Below, one piece after another: positions 42,400 to 51,351 of a DNA stretch of 64,000 bases. Position 1 is the stretch's first letter. Each line of letters opens with the position of its first letter. Origin of the DNA: Sphaerisporangium sp. TRM90804 (lineage in GTDB: Bacteria; Actinomycetota; Actinomycetes; Streptosporangiales; Streptosporangiaceae); the NCBI RefSeq assembly GCF_029846175.1, contig NZ_JARWAC010000025.1, forward strand, positions 62,001-126,000. Direction: 5' to 3'. A model generated the notes under the pieces. It was not told where the DNA came from, did not search any database, and saw only the letters and a program-made list of their open reading frames with translations. A program made the position numbers and the translations under genes.

Positions 42400-44217
42400 T
42401 CACGGGTAGCTGACGATGGTGCTCGTGCCGTAGGAGCCGACGACCGGGGTGCCGGCCTCGTTGATGGTCCGCTCGATGCCGCCGCTTCCGTCCAGGAAGA
42501 CGGTCACCATGTCGTGGAACCGCACCCCGGGCCTCTTGGGCACCTCGATGCCCCGGTCGGCGCGGATGTCGACGCCCTGGTTGAAGTAGGAGTAGACGCC
42601 CAGGCCCCAGGCCTCGTGGGTCCGCACGCGGTCGCTCACCTTGTAGGACGCCCAGCCCTTGCCGGTCGGGCTGTTCCAGGCGGCCTGGCTCGGCGGGTCG
42701 TAGGGGATCTCGCTCTGGTAGAAGATCGTGCGGCCCCGCTCGCCGTTCCAGATCGTCTGCCACTTCTGGTAGTGCTCGACGAACAGGCCGTACGCGGTCA
42801 CGTCGTCGCCGTTCACCACCACGCCGGTGTCGGCGGTGTTCTGGTTCCAGCCGATGCCGTTGCCGTGGTCGCCGCGCCACGCCCAGATGTTGTCGATCAG
42901 CGTGTCGTCGCTGTTGACCACCAGGCTGGTCGTGGCCTTGCCGACCCACGGGCCGCCGATGCGGAAGAAGACGTCCTGCAGCGAGATCGGGTTGGACGCG
43001 TGGTCGCGGCGGCTGTGGCGGTCGCCGACCTCCACCAGGACGTCCGACCGCCGCGGCCCGGCGTCGACGAGCACGCCCGCGACGCGGACGCCGTCGACGT
43101 CCTCGACGCGCAGCGCGGCGTCACCGGTGTCGGGGGCCAGGCTGGGCATGCCGAGCCCGAGCACCACCGTGTTCTTGTGCTTGACGCGCAGCGCCCGGTC
43201 CAGGTGGTAGACGCCGGGGGTGAGCAGCAGGTGCTTGCCGCGCGCGAGCTGCTGGTTGATGCGGCTGGCGCCGTCGCCGGGCTTGGCGATGTAGAAGTCG
43301 CGGATGGACAGCGAGGTGCCCTGCTCGGTGCGGCCGTCGCCCCACGTGGTGCCCGAGGTGTCGCGGCGCAGCGCGGGGACGAAGACCCGGTAGGAGCCGC
43401 GGTCGTCCACGTACAGGTAGGGCTTCTCGCGGGTCACCGGGCTGGTGGCCAGCGTGGTGTACGGCGGGTCGGGGAAGCCCTGCTCGGGGGCGCCGGTCAC
43501 GCCGGAGAACACCTGGTTCCAGACGCCGTTGGTCCAGTCGCCGCCGAGCACGCTGTCGCGGGTCAGCCACTGCTGCTGCGAGCCGTTGATCGTGACCCCG
43601 TCGACCTTGGAGTCGGCGATGTACCCGCCGCTGGAGTAGCCGCCGTTCCCCGGCTCCAGCCACAGGGTGCCGCGGATGTGCACGCGCCGCATCGGCGAGG
43701 CCTGCGAGACCGCCCACTGGTTGGACCAGTCGGTCGGCGTCACCGAGAGGTTCTCGGCCGAGCGCCAGAAGTTGGTGAGCGAGGAGATGCCGGCCGCGGA
43801 GTCGGGGTCGGACTGGCCGATGACGCGCACGGCGCCGTTGACGTCGACGTCGTCCGGCGACCTGCCGAGGCCGGCGACGGTGGTGTAGTAGCCGAGCTTG
43901 GCGTTGACGTCGTACCGGCCGGGCTTGAACAGGATGGCGTACCGGTCGGTGCCCATCTCGTTCTCTTCCTGCTGGGCGAAGAGCGCGTCGAACTTGGCCT
44001 GGATCTCGGCGGCGGGCGTCGACGGGTCGTACACGAAGACGTTGGGCCCGAAGTCGGGCTCCCGGTGCGTCTCGGCCGTGGCGGTGCCGGCCGCCGTCAC
44101 CAGGCCGGTGGCGGCGAGGGCCGCCGCGGCGGACGTCACCGCGAGGAGGCGCGTCAGGAAGGTGGTCCTGGGGCCGCGCGTGGTCTCGCGCGCGCCGTGG
44201 TCATGGGTGTTCGTCAT
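42400..44217 (-). CDS. Secreted beta-helix glycoside hydrolase-like protein (GH55-like)
   Basis: The protein has 605 residues. ATG 44217 has AGGT upstream. A Tat-like or Sec signal (about residues 1-50) precedes repetitive strand-turn units of a right-handed beta-helix. The start EIQAKFDALFAQQEENEMGT, ILFKPGRYDVNAKLGYYT, VAGLGRSPDDVDVNG and LVVNSDDTLIDNIWAWRGDH resembles actinobacterial GH55-related proteins. Databases sometimes call these proteins adenylyl cyclase, which the sequence does not support. It is divergent from the GH5 cellulase gene with shared upstream palindromes. Confidence 0.7.
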   Translation of the reverse strand: MTNTHDHGARETTRGPRTTFLTRLLAVTSAAAALAATGLVTAAGTATAETHREPDFGPNVFVYDPSTPAAEIQAKFDALFAQQEENEMGTDRYAILFKPGRYDVNAKLGYYTTVAGLGRSPDDVDVNGAVRVIGQSDPDSAAGISSLTNFWRSAENLSVTPTDWSNQWAVSQASPMRRVHIRGTLWLEPGNGGYSSGGYIADSKVDGVTINGSQQQWLTRDSVLGGDWTNGVWNQVFSGVTGAPEQGFPDPPYTTLATSPVTREKPYLYVDDRGSYRVFVPALRRDTSGTTWGDGRTEQGTSLSIRDFYIAKPGDGASRINQQLARGKHLLLTPGVYHLDRALRVKHKNTVVLGLGMPSLAPDTGDAALRVEDVDGVRVAGVLVDAGPRRSDVLVEVGDRHSRRDHASNPISLQDVFFRIGGPWVGKATTSLVVNSDDTLIDNIWAWRGDHGNGIGWNQNTADTGVVVNGDDVTAYGLFVEHYQKWQTIWNGERGRTIFYQSEIPYDPPSQAAWNSPTGKGWASYKVSDRVRTHEAWGLGVYSYFNQGVDIRADRGIEVPKRPGVRFHDMVTVFLDGSGGIERTINEAGTPVVGSYGTSTIVSYP

Positions 44218-44260
44218 CGACCTGCCTGTCGGGAAGGGGGGTGCCGCCACCCGCACTGTC

Positions 44261-44276
44261 AAGAGAGCGCTCTCTT
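44261..44276. promoter_or_regulatory. 16-bp perfect palindrome, LacI-type operator candidate
   Basis: AAGAGAGCGCTCTCTT is fully symmetric with the GAGCGCTC core typical of actinobacterial LacI-family sites, such as those of cellulose-utilisation repressors. On the minus strand its right end overlaps a TTGACA hexamer. Confidence 0.6.
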
Positions 44277-44455
44277 TTCGGTGCGGGGCTTATGTCAGGC
44301 TCCGAAGAAAGGGGACGCATTGTTTCTATCCGGTTACCGCGGCCCACGCCAGTGCCCGGGAACACTTGACGTCCGTTCAGATCGGTTCGTTACGACAGGT
44401 TCGGTGACTTTGGGCCTTGCGCGGCTTTACCCGAGCACTTACGGTCGCTTGCAAG

Positions 44456-44472
44456 TTAGGAAACTTTCCTAA
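44456..44472. promoter_or_regulatory. 17-bp perfect palindrome upstream of the GH5 cellulase
   Basis: TTAGGAAA and TTTCCTAA flank a single central C. The site lies 43 bases before the cellulase start and is distinct from the LacI-like site at 44261. Confidence 0.6.
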
Positions 44473-44514
44473 AGATAAAGAACGTGACAGGACCCGCCCC
44501 CTCAAGGAGTGATG

Positions 44515-45855
44515 ATGCGGCGCACCGCGCCAGGCCTGGTGCTCACCGGGCTGTTCACCTTGCTGCTCGCCCTGCTCACCCCGTCGGCCGCGCACGCCGA
44601 CACCGCCGCCTTCGCCAAGACCCAGAGCTGGGGCGGCGGCTACAGCGGTCAGTACACGGTCACCAACACCGGCACCTCGACGCTGAACGGCTGGACGGTC
44701 GCCTTCGACCTGCCCGCCGGCACCAGCGTCGGCAGTTACTGGGACGCCCTGCTGACCACCTCCGGCAACCGGTACACGTTCAGGAACCGGGAGTACAACG
44801 GCACCCTGGCCCCCGGCGGCAGGACGACCTTCGGGTTCGTCGTCAACGGCACGGGCACGCCGGCCAACTGCGCACTCAACGGCGCCTCCTGCGACGGCGG
44901 CGGCGGGCAGCCCCCCGTCGGCACCACGCCGGTGGCCGCCAACGGGCAGCTGCGCGTCTGCGGCACCAAGCTGTGCAACAAGAACGGCAAGCAGATCCAG
45001 CTCCGCGGCATGAGCAGCCACGGCCTGCAGTGGTACCGGCAGTGCCTCACGAACGGCTCGCTGGACGCTCTGGCGACCGACTGGAAGGCCGACGTCGTCC
45101 GGCTGTCCATGTACATCCAGGAGGACGGGTACGAGACCGACCCCCGGCGCTTCACGGACCTGATGCACTCGCTCATCGACCAGGTCAGCGCGCGCGGCAT
45201 GTACGTGATCGTGGACTGGCACATGCTCAGCCCCGGCGACCCCAACTTCAACCTGGCCCGGGCGAGGACGTTCTTCAACGAGATCGCGCAGCGGCACGCG
45301 GGCAAGCCCAACATCATCTACGAGATCGCCAACGAGCCCAACGGCGTGAGCTGGAGCACCGTCAAGGGCTACGCCGAGCAGGTCATCCCGGTGATCCGCG
45401 CCCAGGACCCCGACGGCGTCGTGCTGGTCGGCACCCGCGCCTGGTCGTCGCTCGGCGTCTCCGACGGCGCCACCGAGTCGGAGGTGATCGCCAACCCGGT
45501 TAACGCCTCCAACATCATGTACACCTTCCACTTCTACGCGGCCTCGCACGGCACCGAGTACCTCAACGCGCTGTCGCGGGCGGCCGACCGCATCCCCATG
45601 TTCGTCACCGAGTTCGGCACGCAGGACTACGCGGGAGAGGGCGCCAACGACTTCACCCGCTCCCAGCAGTACCTGGACCTCATGGCGAGCAAGAAGATCA
45701 GCTGGGTGAACTGGAACTTCTCCGACGACCACCGCTCCGGAGCCGTCTTCACCACCGGCACCTGCAACGCCGGCGGCCCGTGGACGGGCACCTCCCGCCT
45801 GAAGGAGGCCGGCGTCTGGATCCGTGACCGGATCCGCACGGCCGACGACTTCTGA
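44515..45855 (+). CDS. Secreted endoglucanase: CBM2 + GH5
   Basis: The protein has 446 residues. AAGGAG lies five bases before ATG 44515. The signal peptide MRRTAPGLVLTGLFTLLLA ends near SAAHA. A family 2 carbohydrate-binding module (about 27-120; GYSGQYTVTNTGTSTLNGW, YNGTLAPGGRTTFGFVVNG) precedes a Gly-rich linker and the GH5 catalytic domain (about 150-440). YEIANEPNG holds the proton-donor Glu and MFVTEFGTQD the nucleophile Glu. It cleaves internal beta-1,4-glucan bonds in cellulose outside the cell. Its promoter region carries two palindromes. Confidence 0.92.
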   Translation: MRRTAPGLVLTGLFTLLLALLTPSAAHADTAAFAKTQSWGGGYSGQYTVTNTGTSTLNGWTVAFDLPAGTSVGSYWDALLTTSGNRYTFRNREYNGTLAPGGRTTFGFVVNGTGTPANCALNGASCDGGGGQPPVGTTPVAANGQLRVCGTKLCNKNGKQIQLRGMSSHGLQWYRQCLTNGSLDALATDWKADVVRLSMYIQEDGYETDPRRFTDLMHSLIDQVSARGMYVIVDWHMLSPGDPNFNLARARTFFNEIAQRHAGKPNIIYEIANEPNGVSWSTVKGYAEQVIPVIRAQDPDGVVLVGTRAWSSLGVSDGATESEVIANPVNASNIMYTFHFYAASHGTEYLNALSRAADRIPMFVTEFGTQDYAGEGANDFTRSQQYLDLMASKKISWVNWNFSDDHRSGAVFTTGTCNAGGPWTGTSRLKEAGVWIRDRIRTADDF

Positions 45856-45866
45856 GCCGAACCCGA

Positions 45867-45898
45867 GAGGAGGCCGGCACGGGGGTGCCGGCCTCCTC
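45867..45898 (+). terminator. Terminator hairpin after the cellulase gene
   Basis: GAGGAGGCCGGCAC pairs perfectly with GTGCCGGCCTCCTC around a GGGG loop, 11 bases after the stop. No U-tract is present. Confidence 0.65.
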
Positions 45899-46093
45899 GT
45901 CGTTCACGGGTGGTCCACGCCGTTTCGGTGGTTCTGGGGCGTCACGAGGGATTTACGCGGGCGAAATTACCCACCGATCGCCGCGTAATACATTCACGCC
46001 ATCGGTTGATCGTCCACCCGACAGCGCGTGCCCCCGTCCGCCGGTCCCTGATCAGACATTCCAGTCCACCCCCTTACGCCAAGGGATGCTGAA

Positions 46094-47737
46094 ATGACCG
46101 AACCCGGTGTGTCCCCTCCGCCCAGCCACCCCCATGATCTGCTCGCGGTCACCGCGCCGCCGGGCACCGCACCGGCCGGTGTGGCCGAGCGTGCGGAGTT
46201 CGACGAGCCCGCGCCCACGGCGGGCCTGATCAAGCCCGGCTACGACCCCCGGCTCGCCAACGAGGACCTGGCGCCGCTGCGCCGCCAGACCTGGTCGTCG
46301 TACAACATCTTCGCCTTCTGGATGTCCGACGTGCACAGCGTCGGCGGCTACGTCACCGCGGGCAGCCTGTTCGCCCTCGGCCTCGCGAGCTGGCAGGTGC
46401 TGTTCGCGCTCATCGCGGGCATCGTCATCGTCAACGTCTTCTGCAACCTGGTCGCCAAGCCGAGCCAGATGACCGGCGTGCCGTACCCGGTGATCAACCG
46501 CGCCGTGTTCGGCGTGCTGGGCGCGAACATCCCCGCGATCGTCCGTGGGCTGATCGCGATCGCCTGGTACGGCGTGCAGACCTACCTCGCCTCCCAGGCG
46601 CTCATCATCATCTTCCTCAAGTTCTGGCCCGCGACGGCCACGCTGAACGACCCCCGGGCCTACGGCTTCCTGGGGCTCTCGGCCCTGGGCTACATCTGTT
46701 ACGCGATCCTCTGGGTGGCGCAGGCGGCGGTGTTCTGGAAGGGCATGGAGGCGATCCGCCGGTTCATCGACTGGGCGGGCCCGGCGGTGTACGTGGTCAT
46801 GGTGGTGCTCGCCGTCTACCTGGTGAGCCGCGCCGGGTGGCAGAACATCAGCCTCGACCTGTCGCAGGGCGAGAGCCTCGGCTTCGCCGAGTCCATCCCG
46901 GTCATGCTGGGAGCCATCGCCCTGGTGGTGTCCTACTTCTCCGGGCCGATGCTGAACTTCGGGGACTTCTCCCGGTACGGGCACTCGTTCGCGGCGGTGA
47001 AGAAGGGCAACCTGCTCGGGCTGCCGGTCAACTTCCTGTTCTTCTCGCTGCTGACGGTGATCACGGCCTCGGCCACGGTGCCGGTGTTCGGCGAGCTCAT
47101 CACCGACCCGATCCACACCGTGCAGCGCATCGACACGCCGTTCGCGATCCTGCTCGGCGGGCTGACCTTCGTCATCGCGACGGTGGGCATCAACATCGTC
47201 GCGAACTTCATCTCCCCGGCCTTCGACTTCTCCAACGTCAACCCGCAGCGGATCAGCTGGCGCACCGGCGGCATGATCGCGGCGGTCGGCTCGGTGCTGT
47301 TGACCCCGTGGAACTGGTACGGCAACCCGGACGCCATCCACTACACGCTCGGCCTCCTCGGAGCGCTGATCGGGCCGCTGTTCGGCATCCTGATCGCGGG
47401 CTACTACGTGTGCTCCCGGCAGCGGGTGTGGGTGGACGAGCTGTTCACCCTCGACCGGGCGGGCCGCTACTGGTTCCGCGGCGGCTACAACCCGAACGCG
47501 GTCTGGGCCACGGTGGCGAGCGGGCTGCCGGCCATCGCCTCGGTGCTCGTTCCCAAGCTGCTGCTCGACCTGGAACTGACGACGGCCGACCTCACCTGGA
47601 TCGCCGACTACAGCTGGTTCATCGGCTGCGGCCTCGGGTTCGTGGCGATGCTCCTTCTGGAGCGCGCCTCGCCCCGGATCGGCGACCTGGACCGCGACCT
47701 TGAGGCCGCCTCGGACGGAGCGGCCCGGCCGGCTTGA
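46094..47737 (+). CDS. NCS1-family nucleobase/hydantoin permease
   Basis: The protein has 547 residues and about 12 membrane segments. RRQTWSSYNIFAFWMSDVHS near residue 60, then MTGVPYPVINRAVFGVLGAN and FSGPMLNFGDFSRYG, are the conserved blocks of cation-coupled NCS1 permeases (allantoin, hydantoin, uracil, cytosine). The downstream gene, overlapping the stop by one base, encodes a hydantoin/allantoin racemase, which argues for a hydantoin- or allantoin-type substrate. Confidence 0.88.
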   Translation: MTEPGVSPPPSHPHDLLAVTAPPGTAPAGVAERAEFDEPAPTAGLIKPGYDPRLANEDLAPLRRQTWSSYNIFAFWMSDVHSVGGYVTAGSLFALGLASWQVLFALIAGIVIVNVFCNLVAKPSQMTGVPYPVINRAVFGVLGANIPAIVRGLIAIAWYGVQTYLASQALIIIFLKFWPATATLNDPRAYGFLGLSALGYICYAILWVAQAAVFWKGMEAIRRFIDWAGPAVYVVMVVLAVYLVSRAGWQNISLDLSQGESLGFAESIPVMLGAIALVVSYFSGPMLNFGDFSRYGHSFAAVKKGNLLGLPVNFLFFSLLTVITASATVPVFGELITDPIHTVQRIDTPFAILLGGLTFVIATVGINIVANFISPAFDFSNVNPQRISWRTGGMIAAVGSVLLTPWNWYGNPDAIHYTLGLLGALIGPLFGILIAGYYVCSRQRVWVDELFTLDRAGRYWFRGGYNPNAVWATVASGLPAIASVLVPKLLLDLELTTADLTWIADYSWFIGCGLGFVAMLLLERASPRIGDLDRDLEAASDGAARPA

Positions 47738-48477
47738 TGACCCGCATCAAAGTGATCAATCCCAACACCGCCCGGGCCATGACCGAGTCCATCGGCCGCT
47801 GCGCCCGGGCGGTGGCGGCGCCGGGCACCGAGATCGTGGCCGTCAGCCCCGTCATGGGGCCGGAGTCGATCGAGAGCCACTACGACGAGGCCCTCGCCGT
47901 CCCCGGGCTGCTCGCGGAGATCGCGGCGGGCGAGCGCGTGGGAATGGACGGCTACGTCGTCGCCTGCTTCGGCGACCCGGGCCTGGACGCGGCCCGCGAG
48001 CTGGCGTCGGGGCCCGTGGTCGGCGTCGCCGAGGCGGCCATGCACGCCGCCACCCTGGTCGGGCGGAGCTTCAGCGTCGTGACGACGCTCTCCAGGACCG
48101 TGAACCGCGCCTGGGACCTCGCCCACCGCTACGGCTTCACGGCCGCCTGCCGGGGCGTGCACGCCTGCGACATCCCCGTGCTGGAGCTGGACCGCCCCGA
48201 CGGCGACGCGCGCCGGGTGGTGACCGCGCTGTGCGCCGCGGCCGTCGAGGCGGACGGCAGCGACTCGGTGGTGCTCGGCTGCGCGGGCATGGCCGCCTTC
48301 TGCGCGGACGTCTCGCGCGAGCTCGGCTTCCCGGTGATCGACGGGGTGACGGCGGCCACCAAGCTGGTCGAGTCGCTCGTCGCGCTCGGGCTGCGGACGA
48401 GCACCCGGGGGGAGTTCGCGCCGCCCGTGCCCAAGCGGTACTCGGGCCTGTTGCGAGGATTCACGACCGCCACCTGA
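47737..48477 (+). CDS. Hydantoin/allantoin racemase (Asp/Glu racemase superfamily)
   Basis: The protein has 246 residues. The ATG at 47737 uses the last base of the permease stop (TGATG). KVINPNTARAMTESI at the N-terminus, VACFGDPGLDAARE with the first catalytic Cys, and VLGCAGMAAFC with the second are the family signatures. It interconverts the enantiomers of 5-substituted hydantoins or allantoin. No hydantoinase, allantoinase or carbamoylase gene lies in this window. Confidence 0.85.
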   Translation: MTRIKVINPNTARAMTESIGRCARAVAAPGTEIVAVSPVMGPESIESHYDEALAVPGLLAEIAAGERVGMDGYVVACFGDPGLDAARELASGPVVGVAEAAMHAATLVGRSFSVVTTLSRTVNRAWDLAHRYGFTAACRGVHACDIPVLELDRPDGDARRVVTALCAAAVEADGSDSVVLGCAGMAAFCADVSRELGFPVIDGVTAATKLVESLVALGLRTSTRGEFAPPVPKRYSGLLRGFTTAT

Positions 48478-48794
48478 GCGGTACTCCGGCGGATAGCTGC
48501 ACGCCATTCTTGCGCTAGGGCGCGCGTATACATTGTCCGTGATGTCGAAATCACCGTAATCAGTGATTCTCCCCGTACACGGGCGGTACGGCCGAGGGTG
48601 AACGCGGTCGCGCCGCCTGCGTGGGGTGCTCATATTCGCGCAGGCAGCCGTTGTCAACCACCATGCGATGGCAGGAAACGGTAACTGCCCGGCAACTTGC
48701 TGACTTCGATCTGTATGGGCCCAGAGTCCGAAAAGCCGCAGAATCGTACGTGTGACCACAAATCAACTAGGACGGTACACAAGAGAGGCCTAGA
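48478..48794. other. Intergenic region upstream of the AhpD cluster
   Basis: No gene is supported here. An AGAGAGG ribosome site precedes ATG 48795; no confident promoter hexamers are seen. Confidence 0.5.
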
Positions 48795-49481
48795 ATGACC
48801 ACTGCCCTGACTCTGCCGGCACGGTCGACCATCGACATCAAATTGACGGACATCTTCAATCCGCGCGCCATAGCGCGCGTCGGCGGGCGAGAACCGTCCT
48901 TCGCGGGGCTGGAGAGCCCCACCTCGCCGCACATCAAACTCGACACCGACGAACCCGGGATCCGAGGGCTGTTCCGGTTCCGCCCGGAGACCGCGCTTCC
49001 ACTGGCTCACCTCAGCGAGGTGCTGTTCTGCGGGGACAGCACCTTGAGCCGGGCCGACCGGGAGCTGATCGCCGCCTACGTCTCCTCGCTGAACGAATGC
49101 CGGTTCTGCTACTACACCCACGCGGCGTTCGCGGCGGCCCGGCTGCCCGAAGGCATGGACCTGGTCGACCAGATCTGCGCCGACCTGACCACCGCGCCGG
49201 TGTCGAACAAGATGAAAGCGCTGCTCAGCATCGCCGGATCGGTGCAGGAGAGCGGGCGCAACGTCACCAAGCAACAGGTCGCGCAGGCCAAGTCGTCCGG
49301 CGCGACGGACGTCGAAATCCACGACACCGTGCTCATCGCGGCGGCGTTCTGCATGTACAACCGGTACGTGGACGGTCTGGCCACGTTCGCCCCCGACGAT
49401 CCGGAGGTCTATGTGGCGAGAGCCCAGCGGACCGAGGGATACCTGGGGGTGCTGGCGGCCGACTCCGTACACGCCGCCTGA
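48795..49481 (+). CDS. AhpD-like peroxidase-related protein (copy 1, N-terminally extended)
   Basis: The protein has 228 residues. The first about 45 residues (MTTALTLPARSTIDIKLTD onward) have no counterpart in the two downstream copies. From PHIKLDTDEPGIRGLFRF on it matches them. The motif ECRFCYYTHAAF is the AhpD/CMD-family E-C-x-x-C-x-x-x-H site, used in alkylhydroperoxidase-type redox chemistry. The second conserved block is VEIHDTVLIAAAFCMYNRYV. Substrate unknown. Confidence 0.85.
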   Translation: MTTALTLPARSTIDIKLTDIFNPRAIARVGGREPSFAGLESPTSPHIKLDTDEPGIRGLFRFRPETALPLAHLSEVLFCGDSTLSRADRELIAAYVSSLNECRFCYYTHAAFAAARLPEGMDLVDQICADLTTAPVSNKMKALLSIAGSVQESGRNVTKQQVAQAKSSGATDVEIHDTVLIAAAFCMYNRYVDGLATFAPDDPEVYVARAQRTEGYLGVLAADSVHAA

Positions 49482-49783
49482 GACGGCGGAAAGCGCCGGA
49501 GACGCACCGCGCACCCAAAAGAAAGGACGCGCCACATCATCGGGCACGACGACCGCGCGAAGGCGGCCCCGATACGCGCCGGCCCATCAGGCGGCACGAC
49601 GAGCGAAACAGACGGAGAAAGGCCGGGCCAAGGAACCACAGAGGTGAAAGGCCCGCCACGAGAAAGGAAGGGGCGTGAGCTGAAGGAGAATCCACAACCA
49701 TTCGCCGGCCGTGCCGGGTGACACGGAGACACAGTGTCACCCGGCGGCCCGGCCGCTCGGCGGCCGGGCCGGCGCGCCATCGG
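49482..49783. other. Intergenic region between AhpD copy 1 and the NTF2-like gene
   Basis: No gene is supported. The right end carries the paired terminator hairpins at 49713-49770; the left part is purine-rich and has no recognisable signal. Confidence 0.5.
49713..49770. terminator. Two back-to-back terminator-like hairpins
   Basis: GCCGGGTGACAC pairs with GTGTCACCCGGC (49713-49745), directly followed by GGCCCGGCCGC pairing with GCGGCCGGGCC (49746-49770). They separate two convergent genes. Confidence 0.65.
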
Positions 49784-50176
49784 TCAGGCGAAGAACTCGT
49801 CCACGACGTACGAGTCCTGCGGGTAGCTCCAGCGTTCGCTGATCTTGCCCGAGCTGATGCGGAAGACGTGCACGCCCTGGTCGTCGATCTCCCTGCCGTC
49901 GCGTTCCCCCTTGATGTGGAGCAGTACCGCCGCGTGATCCTCCCCGGCCAGGTACGAGTCGGGTTCGAAGCGAAGCTTGCTGTCGGTGACCTCGGTCATC
50001 TTCCCGAGGTAGCGCAGCACCTCGTCCTTGCCGCGGTAGTCGCCCGCGAGGGGCCCACGGCCCGGCACGTGGAACACCACGTCGTCGGTCAGGAGTTCGC
50101 TGATGCGGTTGAGATCGCCCTTGGCCAGGGCTTCGTAGCTGTCACGGGCGACGGTCGCGTTCGGGTGTTCGGACAT
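49784..50176 (-). CDS. SnoaL-like / NTF2-like protein
   Basis: The protein has 130 residues from ATG 50176, with AAGGAG upstream. The pattern ARDSYEALAKGDLNRISELL, DDVVFHVPGRGPLAGDYRGK, and the C-terminal DQGVHVFRISSGKISERWSY is that of SnoaL-like proteins, which include polyketide cyclases and many uncharacterised small proteins. It sits between AhpD copies 1 and 2 on the opposite strand and may belong to the same functional cluster. Confidence 0.8.
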   Translation of the reverse strand: MSEHPNATVARDSYEALAKGDLNRISELLTDDVVFHVPGRGPLAGDYRGKDEVLRYLGKMTEVTDSKLRFEPDSYLAGEDHAAVLLHIKGERDGREIDDQGVHVFRISSGKISERWSYPQDSYVVDEFFA

Positions 50177-50637
50177 GGAGAACGCTCCTTCAGACGGCGG
50201 GTCAGCCTGTTTAGGCGGCTTCGGTGACGCTACGCCGCGCGAGTCTGAGCCGACAAAGGGAGTAAGAACAACCTGTCCATGGTGGTAATCCCGCCGTTGC
50301 CCCGGAGAAACAGTGGAGCATTCCCGCGAGACGGCCCGCCGAAACAGGCCGCATTCCGCATTATGGACACCCGGGCGGCTGACCACGCATTGTCACGCAC
50401 AGGTTCCGGAGGAATCCGCTATGTCGTTAAGGGGTGTCCCCGGAAATGAAATCCGGCCGACGATCCCCGGTCCGGCCGGGTAAACGGCGCCGGCCCGAAA
50501 GCGGACATCGGGCCACCGGCCGTTGACAGCCGGGAGGGGGCGATGGATCATCGGCACAGGCCTGCTGGGCCCGCCATGCCGTGCTGGGCCGTTCGCTGGC
50601 TTTCTGCCGATACCGCCGTTCTCGCCGGGGGAGCACC
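50177..50637. other. Intergenic region between NTF2-like gene and AhpD copy 2
   Basis: No gene is supported in this divergent promoter region; no clear palindrome was noticed. Confidence 0.45.
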
Positions 50638-51198
50638 ATGCCTCACATCACTCTTAACTCGGACGAGCCCGGCATCCGGGGCTTGTTTAGGTTTCGCCCG
50701 GAGACCGCGCGTCCCCTGAACGCGCTCGTGGACGTGCTCCTGTGCGCCGAGAGCACGCTCACCCGCGGTGAGCGCGAGCTGATCGCGGCCTACGTGTCCG
50801 CGCTGAACGAGTGCAAGTACTGCTACTCCTCCCACGCCGCCTACGCGGCGGCGCAGCTCCCGGAGGGCATGGACCTGGTCGAGCAGGTGCGCGACGACCT
50901 CGGCGCGGCCCCGGTCGGCGACAAGCTCCGGGCGCTGCTGGGCATCGCCGCCTCGGTCCAGCGCAGTGGCCAGGACGTCACCGAAGAGCAGATCAAGTCG
51001 GCCCGTGAGGCGGGGGCTACCGAGCTCGAGGTGCACGACACCGTGCTGATCGCCGCGGCGTTCTGCATGTTCAACCGCTATGTCGACGGGCTGGCCACCT
51101 TCGCCCCCGACGACCCGGCCGTCTACGCCGCGCGGGCGCCGCGCATCGTGGCCGACGGCTACCTCGCGCTGCTGGAGGAGTCACAGCGCCGGGCCTGA
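50638..51198 (+). CDS. AhpD-like peroxidase-related protein (copy 2)
   Basis: The protein has 186 residues from ATG 50638, with GGGGGAG upstream. It begins MPHITLNSDEPGIRGLFRFR and carries ECKYCYSSHAAY (E-C-x-x-C-x-x-x-H) and the shared VHDTVLIAAAFCMFNRYVDG. It is closer to copy 3 in length and to copy 1 at the N-terminus of the shared domain. Confidence 0.85.
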   Translation: MPHITLNSDEPGIRGLFRFRPETARPLNALVDVLLCAESTLTRGERELIAAYVSALNECKYCYSSHAAYAAAQLPEGMDLVEQVRDDLGAAPVGDKLRALLGIAASVQRSGQDVTEEQIKSAREAGATELEVHDTVLIAAAFCMFNRYVDGLATFAPDDPAVYAARAPRIVADGYLALLEESQRRA

Positions 51199-51351
51199 CC
51201 CCTAGTCCGATCGAAACGCTCACCCCTACAAACGCGTCGACCTGTCGTGAAAACCGACGCTGCCACGGAGACTCGGTGCAGTGCCGAGGTAGCCGGGATG
51301 TGCACAACGCGCGTCGGGAGAGCCACGTCGTCGATGGCATGAGGAGGATCC

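Noticed and set aside
42400-44217. Annotation of the beta-helix protein as adenylyl cyclase
   Set aside because: No cyclase catalytic motif is present; the repetitive strand pattern and signal peptide fit a secreted polysaccharide-active protein.
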